Source: Deltaproteobacteria bacterium
GTDB taxonomy: Bacteria > Myxococcota_A > UBA9160
NCBI GenBank assembly: GCA_003520425.1
Contig: DOUU01000247.1
Span: 1,549-12,007, forward strand
Direction: 5' to 3'
DNA: 10,459 bases
In this document: piece by piece, positions 7,376 to 10,459 of the stretch
Layout of the letters: the number at the start of each line of letters is the position of its first letter
How positions within the stretch are numbered: position 1 is the stretch's first letter
Program-made: the position numbers and the translations under genes
Notes under the pieces: model-generated
What the model was told of the DNA's origin: nothing
Database searches by the model: none
The model's input: only the letters and a program-made list of their open reading frames with translations

Positions 7376-7400
7376 TGCAAGAGCATCCTGTTGCATGCTC
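7376..7400 (+). other. Candidate oriT nick region (RP4/MOBP-like nic match)
   Basis: CATCCTGT at 7384-7391 fits the YATCCTG|Y consensus of IncP/Ti-type nick sites, with the nick expected after G7390. It sits inside two overlapping inverted repeats: TGCAA (7376-7380) with TTGCA (7391-7395), and GAGCAT (7381-7386) with ATGCTC (7395-7400). The position, in the divergent gap at the head of a relaxase operon, is where an oriT is often found. A plus-strand nick here would send the tra operon in last, as is usual. ATCCTG occurs several other times in the window by chance, so the motif alone is weak. Confidence 0.3.
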
Positions 7401-7461
7401 GCCGAATGGGTACAAGACTACGCTACGGACGATGATCAGCGAGCTTGCCGTCGCTTGAGAT

Positions 7462-7467
7462 AGGAGG
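7462..7467 (+). promoter_or_regulatory. Shine-Dalgarno that decides a TTG start
   Basis: A canonical AGGAGG lies 7 nt before the TTG at 7475. The ATG at 7468 directly abuts this site, leaving no spacer, and opens a different frame without a recognisable protein. This argues that the VOC gene starts with TTG. Confidence 0.65.
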
Positions 7468-7474
7468 ATGGTCC

Positions 7475-7927
7475 TTGGAAACCACGCGACCCGTACTCAA
7501 CCAGCTCAACCTGGTGGCGCGCGACTTCAGCGCCACCCTCGCGTTCTACCGTCGCCTCGGCTTGGACATGCCCGATGGAAGCTCCTCGCCCGAAGGCGTG
7601 CGCCATTCAGAGATCACACTTGCAAATGGCTTCGTGCTCGAGTTGGACAACGAAGCCTTGGCGGGGCTCTACAACGCGGCGTGGCGCAAGCCTCGAGGAA
7701 GCAGCCGCGCGCTGCTTGGATTCGCCGTTGCGACGCGTGAAGAGGTGGACCGGCTCTACAAGGAGCTCACCGCTGCAGGTTACGAGGGACGGCAGCCTCC
7801 CTACGACACGTTCTGGGGGGCTCGCTACGCCGTGGTAGCGGATCCAGATGGAAATGACGTCGGACTCATGAGTCCGCTGGACGAGAGCCGCCGGAGCTGG
7901 CCGCCGAAGAACTCACCCGCGCCCTAA
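7475..7927 (+). CDS. VOC (glyoxalase/bleomycin-resistance/dioxygenase) superfamily protein
   Basis: Predicted 150-residue protein with two beta-alpha-beta-beta-beta modules typical of VOC enzymes. Module one is LNQLNLVARDFSATLAFYRRLGLDMP and ends with GFVLELDN. Module two is ALLGFAVATREEVDRLYKELTAAGYE and ends with YAVVADPDGNDVGLMSPLD. Usual metal ligands appear replaced: the His of the first 'HVxL' strand is Gln, and the late Glu of 'DPDGNxxEL' is Gly. It therefore may not be a glyoxalase I-like metalloenzyme; binding of a hydrophobic ligand or drug, or another chemistry, is possible. Start is TTG with AGGAGG 7 nt upstream. It is divergent from the tra operon and only 40 nt before gene A, with which it may be co-transcribed. 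Substrate is unknown. Confidence 0.85.
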   Translation: METTRPVLNQLNLVARDFSATLAFYRRLGLDMPDGSSSPEGVRHSEITLANGFVLELDNEALAGLYNAAWRKPRGSSRALLGFAVATREEVDRLYKELTAAGYEGRQPPYDTFWGARYAVVADPDGNDVGLMSPLDESRRSWPPKNSPAP

Positions 7928-7967
7928 CCAGGCTCAAGCACCTCCGGGCTCGACCGATAGAGAGACG

Positions 7968-8585
7968 ATGTCCGCACAGCCCTCTATCAAAGGCTCGCTC
8001 TTTATCCGCGCGGCTGAGGATGTCTTGAAGCTTGTTTCGGCCGGCACTCTCGCTCGAGGCGAGCTTGAGCGCTGGCTCCGCCCGATCGACGTAACCCTCC
8101 TTCACCAGCCGCTGATCCCGAGCAGCTGGTACGACGTGGGAGCTTATGGGCGGTTGCTCGAGCTCCTGAAGGAAGTCGAAGGAGAGGGAAAGAACGAATA
8201 TCTTCGCGAGCGCGGCGCTCGCTCCGCGGAGCTCTTGCGCAAAGCCGGCCAATATCAGCAGATGGAGTATCTAAATCGAACCCAGGCCGCGCAGGAGAAA
8301 GATCCCCGAGCTCGCGTCCTCGCCTTCGGCCGAGACTTGCGCCTCATCACCACCATGTTCGGGAGTCTCCTGAACTTTGGCCGTCAGCAGGTGAAGGAAG
8401 ACCCTGAACACGCCGACCGCTATGTGATGGAGTATGTGGACGTGGCCCCCTACCCCGAAGGCCTTTGTTGGACAACTGATGGCTTCGTGAATCGGATCTC
8501 AAAGCCGCGGGGTGAACCCGACCTTTGGACGTGGGAGCGGCCGGTGCCGGACGTCATCGTCTTTCGGATGACGCACTCCATTTAG
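7968..8585 (+). CDS. Uncharacterised protein, paralog A of a 205-residue family
   Basis: Predicted 205-residue soluble protein with no signal peptide or membrane segment. I do not recognise the family with confidence. By hand it aligns over its whole length with the gene at 9215 at about 45-50% identity. Shared blocks are PSIKGS at the N-terminus, AYxRxxELLxExEGxG...EYLR (near 59-77), an AFGRDL block (118-123), a PExxCWxTxGF block (163-173) and a C-terminal PDLWxWERPxPxxIVFxMTxS. The layout, a helical N-half followed by a strand-rich C-half, loosely recalls the DUF2378/TIGR02265 family of Myxococcus; this is a weak impression only. The ATG at 7968 has just a weak GAGAGA site and lies 40 nt after the VOC gene. 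Many conserved Trp, Tyr and Arg and few Cys suggest a binding rather than redox role. Function unknown. Confidence 0.82.
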   Translation: MSAQPSIKGSLFIRAAEDVLKLVSAGTLARGELERWLRPIDVTLLHQPLIPSSWYDVGAYGRLLELLKEVEGEGKNEYLRERGARSAELLRKAGQYQQMEYLNRTQAAQEKDPRARVLAFGRDLRLITTMFGSLLNFGRQQVKEDPEHADRYVMEYVDVAPYPEGLCWTTDGFVNRISKPRGEPDLWTWERPVPDVIVFRMTHSI

Positions 8586-8846
8586 GCCCAAACGAAGCGA
8601 GTCGTCCGCGGGATGAGGTCCTGGCGGGGGCTTTCCAAGCGAAGGGGAATCATCTCCGGCGAGTATAGAGCCCCTGCATGCTCCAACAAAGAACCTCGGG
8701 GACCGAGGACGTATCGGCGTACTCGTCTCTGTTTCGATTCCAGGCCAGTTCGAGGGGGTCGTGAGCGAGGAAACTCGAACCACGCAGTCGAGCCGATCGT
8801 CGGTTCGTGCTGTTGCGAGTTCCCGGTGAGCCCCAAAGCGCACGCG
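8586..8846 (-). pseudogene. Degenerate third copy of the A/B family, opposite strand
   Basis: Read on the minus strand, the gap between A and B holds the C-terminal half of the same family broken over all three frames. In order: RELATAR-type residues matching the AFGRDL block (8817-8846), TIGSTAWFEFPRS...LESK matching B's ASIYNFSRW...PESK (8732-8800), EYADTSSVPEVLCWSMQGL matching B's EITDASAFPEVFCWSTEGF with about 10 of 19 identical (8668-8724), and LRLESPRQDLI matching WRWERPHPELI (8612-8644). Each block sits in the expected order and spacing, but moving between them needs at least three frame changes. It is closer to B than to A (PEVxCWS). A faint match to the EYLR block at 8904-8915 may extend it. 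The central block is convincing at DNA level too; the outer ones less so. Confidence 0.7.
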
Positions 8847-8915
8847 ACGCTTGCTTTTCGTTGGTTTTCTTGAAGTCGTGGTTAAAAGACCACATCCAGC
8901 TGGGCGCAGGTACTG

Positions 8916-9214
8916 CAAGTCCTGGTTCACACGGAGTTGCATAGTCCTTGGTCCGCAGAATCCGGAAGGCGTCAAGCCGATTCCTCACCTGACCGATGAC
9001 GGCGACGGGGGAGCGTGCTCGGATGGCGGTAGTCCCTCCAATTTTAGAGGCGCGCTGTATGCAAACCGTCGTCGAAGGGCCAAATCGGGCATCGGGAGCG
9101 GCCGCAGCTCAAGTCTTTGTCTCCCCATGGCCCGCTCCGTTCAGCGTCCGCTGACGCGCCTTTGACAAAGTTTTTGAACTGGATGGTCGCCTGAGGATTG
9201 TGGTGAGGGTACGT
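8916..9214. other. Non-coding remainder of the A-B gap
   Basis: No gene is supported in these 299 bases. A TTGACA hexamer at 9162-9167 could be a -35 element for gene B, but nothing like TATAAT stands at the right distance. A GAGGG ribosome site at 9205-9209 serves the ATG at 9215. The upstream part may contain the further decayed N-terminal half of the minus-strand relic, but I see no clear residue match there. Confidence 0.4.
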
Positions 9215-9832
9215 ATGCCGACAGTGCCGTCGATCAAGGGTTCGGTCTTCGCCCTTGTCGTCGAGGATCTCCAGCGGCTTGTAGAGTCGAAGAAGATCTC
9301 TCGTGATGAGCTCGATCATCGACTCGAACCGGACGACCTGGAGTTCCTCGATCGCCCGGTATGGCCTACCGAATGGTGCGACATTCGCGCGTACGCGAGG
9401 TTTATGGAGTTGCTGGTCGAGATCGAGGGCGGAGGAAGCCACGAGTACCTGCGGCGGTCCGGCGCGGCGAGGGCTGCACGGTTGTTGCAGGCGGGGCTCT
9501 ATAGCCAGTTCGAGTATCTGGCTCACACGCAGCTTTCGAAGGCGATGGATGCGGACCAGCGCTTTCAGGCGTTCGGCCGAGACCTGAAACGCCTCACGAC
9601 ACTTAGCGCCAGCATCTACAACTTCTCGCGCTGGGAGCCGAAGCCCGCTCCGGAATCGAAGGATCGTTACATCATCGAGATTACGGATGCGAGTGCATTT
9701 CCAGAGGTGTTCTGCTGGAGCACCGAGGGATTTATCAATTGGATGGCGGTCCAGCACGGGACCCCGGATCTGTGGCGGTGGGAGCGCCCGCACCCGGAGC
9801 TGATCGTCTTCCAGATGACTCGCTCGCTCTAG
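9215..9832 (+). CDS. Uncharacterised protein, paralog B of a 205-residue family
   Basis: Predicted 205-residue protein, exactly the length of paralog A, with the same blocks: PSIKGS (5-10), AYARFMELLVEIEGGGSHEYLRR, GLYSQFEYL, AFGRDLKRLTT, FPEVFCWSTEGFINW and PDLWRWERPHPELIVFQMTRSL at the end. The ATG at 9215 is preferred over the GTG at 9200 because GAGGG lies 5 nt before it and because MPTVPSIKG then matches A's MSAQPSIKG exactly in register. No signal peptide or membrane segment is visible. It lies 629 nt from A with the degenerate inverted copy between, so it probably has its own promoter. The strong retention of both ends against A suggests that both copies are under selection. Function is unknown; any link to the DUF2378/TIGR02265 group is a guess. 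Confidence 0.85.
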   Translation: MPTVPSIKGSVFALVVEDLQRLVESKKISRDELDHRLEPDDLEFLDRPVWPTEWCDIRAYARFMELLVEIEGGGSHEYLRRSGAARAARLLQAGLYSQFEYLAHTQLSKAMDADQRFQAFGRDLKRLTTLSASIYNFSRWEPKPAPESKDRYIIEITDASAFPEVFCWSTEGFINWMAVQHGTPDLWRWERPHPELIVFQMTRSL

Positions 9833-9865
9833 CAGCGCTGTCCAAAAAAAAATATAAGCGCTGCT
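9831..9865. repeat. 9-bp inverted repeat with an A-run in the loop, at the end of gene B
   Basis: AGCAGCGCT (9831-9839) and AGCGCTGCT (9857-9865) are perfect inverted repeats around a 17-nt loop that contains nine A in a row (9844-9852). The left arm overlaps the TAG stop of gene B. It lies in the convergent gap before the MoaD-like gene. In the plus-strand RNA the stem lacks a following U-run; in the minus-strand RNA a U9 run follows only a weak upstream stem. A transcript-end or barrier role is plausible but not shown. Confidence 0.45.
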
Positions 9866-10055
9866 GGGGAAGCCGCCAATCTCTTCTTGGGCTTCGGGAC
9901 GAGTCGATCCAACCTGTGAGCCTTGCGGCCGGTCAATCTCGCGGTTCGCTTTTCACGGCCGCCCAAAGGCGTTCCCGGACGCGTAGATACTTGCCTTGAT
10001 CATGGCCTGGCGGAACAGTGAGGCATACACTTGCCCCTCATCGCCACTCGGTCTC

Positions 10056-10352
10056 CTATCCGCCCGCCATCGCCCCGAGAATCACGAGGGGCTCGGCGCC
10101 TGTCGCAACGGCTTCGGGCAAAGGGGTATCCGGCAGCTCCTGAGACAGATCCTGCTGGCAGGCAAAGAATCGCACGAACGGTCGGCGGCGCTGCATCCCG
10201 TGATCGCGGATCGTCCCGCAAAGCACCGGATAGCGAGCTTCGAGCGCATCGAGGACCGAGCGTTGCGTGATGGGGCCCAAGACTTCGAGCTGCACCTCGC
10301 TGGCAACTCGCGCCAGCCTCCGCAGATGCGCCGGCAGCACGACCCGGATCAT
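10056..10352 (-). CDS. MoaD/ThiS-like ubiquitin-fold protein
   Basis: Predicted 98-residue protein ending in AMAGG. It starts with a strand [14 protein letters not shown], followed by a [12 protein letters not shown] helix and [14 protein letters not shown], and closes with [21 protein letters not shown], the beta-grasp layout of MoaD/ThiS sulfur carriers whose C-terminal Gly-Gly is adenylated and thiocarboxylated. The free di-glycine end supports carrier chemistry rather than a pure structural role. No E1-like moeB/thiF gene is in view. Its ATG at 10352 overlaps the stop of the upstream BNR-repeat gene (ATGA), so the two are translationally coupled. I recall this pair of a BNR/sialidase-like gene followed by a MoaD/ThiS-like gene as recurrent in soil bacteria. 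The substrate or pathway is unknown. Confidence 0.85.
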   Translation of the reverse strand: MIRVVLPAHLRRLARVASEVQLEVLGPITQRSVLDALEARYPVLCGTIRDHGMQRRRPFVRFFACQQDLSQELPDTPLPEAVATGAEPLVILGAMAGG

Positions 10353-10459
10353 GGAAGGGTCTGGACTTCGACGGAGAGCACCGGAGGAAGATCACGAACG
10401 ATCGGTTTCCAGTTGTCTCCGGCATCTGCCGACGCGTACACCTGCCCGCCGGTGGTGCC
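10349..10459 (-). CDS. C-terminus of a BNR-repeat/exo-sialidase-like protein (partial)
   Basis: Only the last 36 residues are in the window. They include [17 protein letters not shown], a BNR/Asp-box repeat (S-x-D-x-G-x-x-W), followed by a final strand [13 protein letters not shown] and TGA. Proteins with such repeats fold as beta-propellers and include glycoside hydrolases and photosystem-assembly-like WD40/YVTN proteins; the fragment does not allow a choice. The stop overlaps the start of the MoaD-like gene by 3 bases within ATGA. The rest of the gene lies beyond the right edge. Confidence 0.8.
   Translation of the reverse strand, partial: GTTGGQVYASADAGDNWKPIVRDLPPVLSVEVQTLP

Noticed and set aside
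7468..7740. ATG-started plus-strand frame at 7468
   Set aside because: The ATG abuts the AGGAGG with no spacer, and its product has no VOC features; the TTG at 7475 is in the VOC frame.
8694..8708. CCTCGG-GGA-CCGAGG hairpin after gene A as a terminator
   Set aside because: It has no T-run and falls inside the coding relic, where the bases encode the SVPEV part of the matching block.
8725..8750. TTCGATTCC resembling a tRNA T-loop, as a possible attachment site
   Set aside because: The T-stem does not pair and no acceptor or anticodon arms are found.
8878..8893. GTGGT-TAAAAG-ACCAC inverted repeat
   Set aside because: Only a 5-bp stem and no T-run; compatible with chance.
8499..8975. Minus-strand open frame of 158 codons across the end of gene A
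   Set aside because: It overlaps the conserved C-terminus of A; only a short part matches the A/B family and the rest is the out-of-frame relic, so it is not an intact gene.
9162..9167. TTGACA as a -35 box for gene B
   Set aside because: No acceptable -10 at 15-19 nt; kept only as a remark.

Overview
GC-rich window (roughly 60-65% G+C by eye) with dense, overlapping bacterial genes, GTG/TTG starts next to clear Shine-Dalgarno motifs, and families common in soil and other environmental bacteria: tail-collar/MdpB proteins, a Tat-exported DUF6916-like protein, a VOC protein, and a MoaD/ThiS-like protein behind a BNR-repeat protein. It looks like the chromosome, or a chromosome-borne element, of an uncultivated Gram-negative-type soil bacterium. 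Myxococcota or Acidobacteriota-like lineages are my guess; the sequence does not settle it.

Layout. (1) 1-1303, minus: three tandem phage-tail-collar-domain genes in one operon; the last is cut by the window edge. (2) 1397-1849, plus: a divergent Tat-signal gene whose mature part resembles DUF6916, a usual companion of tail-collar genes. (3) 2030-7270, minus: a four-gene DNA-processing module of conjugation in the order traF (S26 peptidase), relaxase (DUF3363/RlxS type), traG/virD4 coupling protein, ribbon-helix-helix protein. No mating-pair-formation (trb/virB) gene is present. The divergent gap in front of it holds a perfect palindrome with a T-run and an RP4-like nick-site match inside overlapping inverted repeats, a possible oriT. 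(4) 7475-9832, plus: a VOC gene with a TTG start, then two 205-residue paralogs (A and B) of a family I cannot name. The 629-base gap between A and B holds, on the opposite strand, a frameshifted relic of a third copy (about 8586-8846). (5) 10056-10459, minus: a MoaD/ThiS-like protein ending in Gly-Gly, overlapped by 4 nt with the 3' end of a BNR-repeat/exo-sialidase-like gene.

How the parts work together. In the tra module the relaxase would nick and carry DNA, the RHH protein would help bind or regulate oriT, TraG would couple the complex to a secretion channel, and TraF would mature a pilin. The channel and pilin genes are missing here, so the module is either part of a larger element or a remnant that depends on help in trans. 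The tail-collar/Tat block and the A/psi/B paralog nest flank it and look like independent accessory loci.
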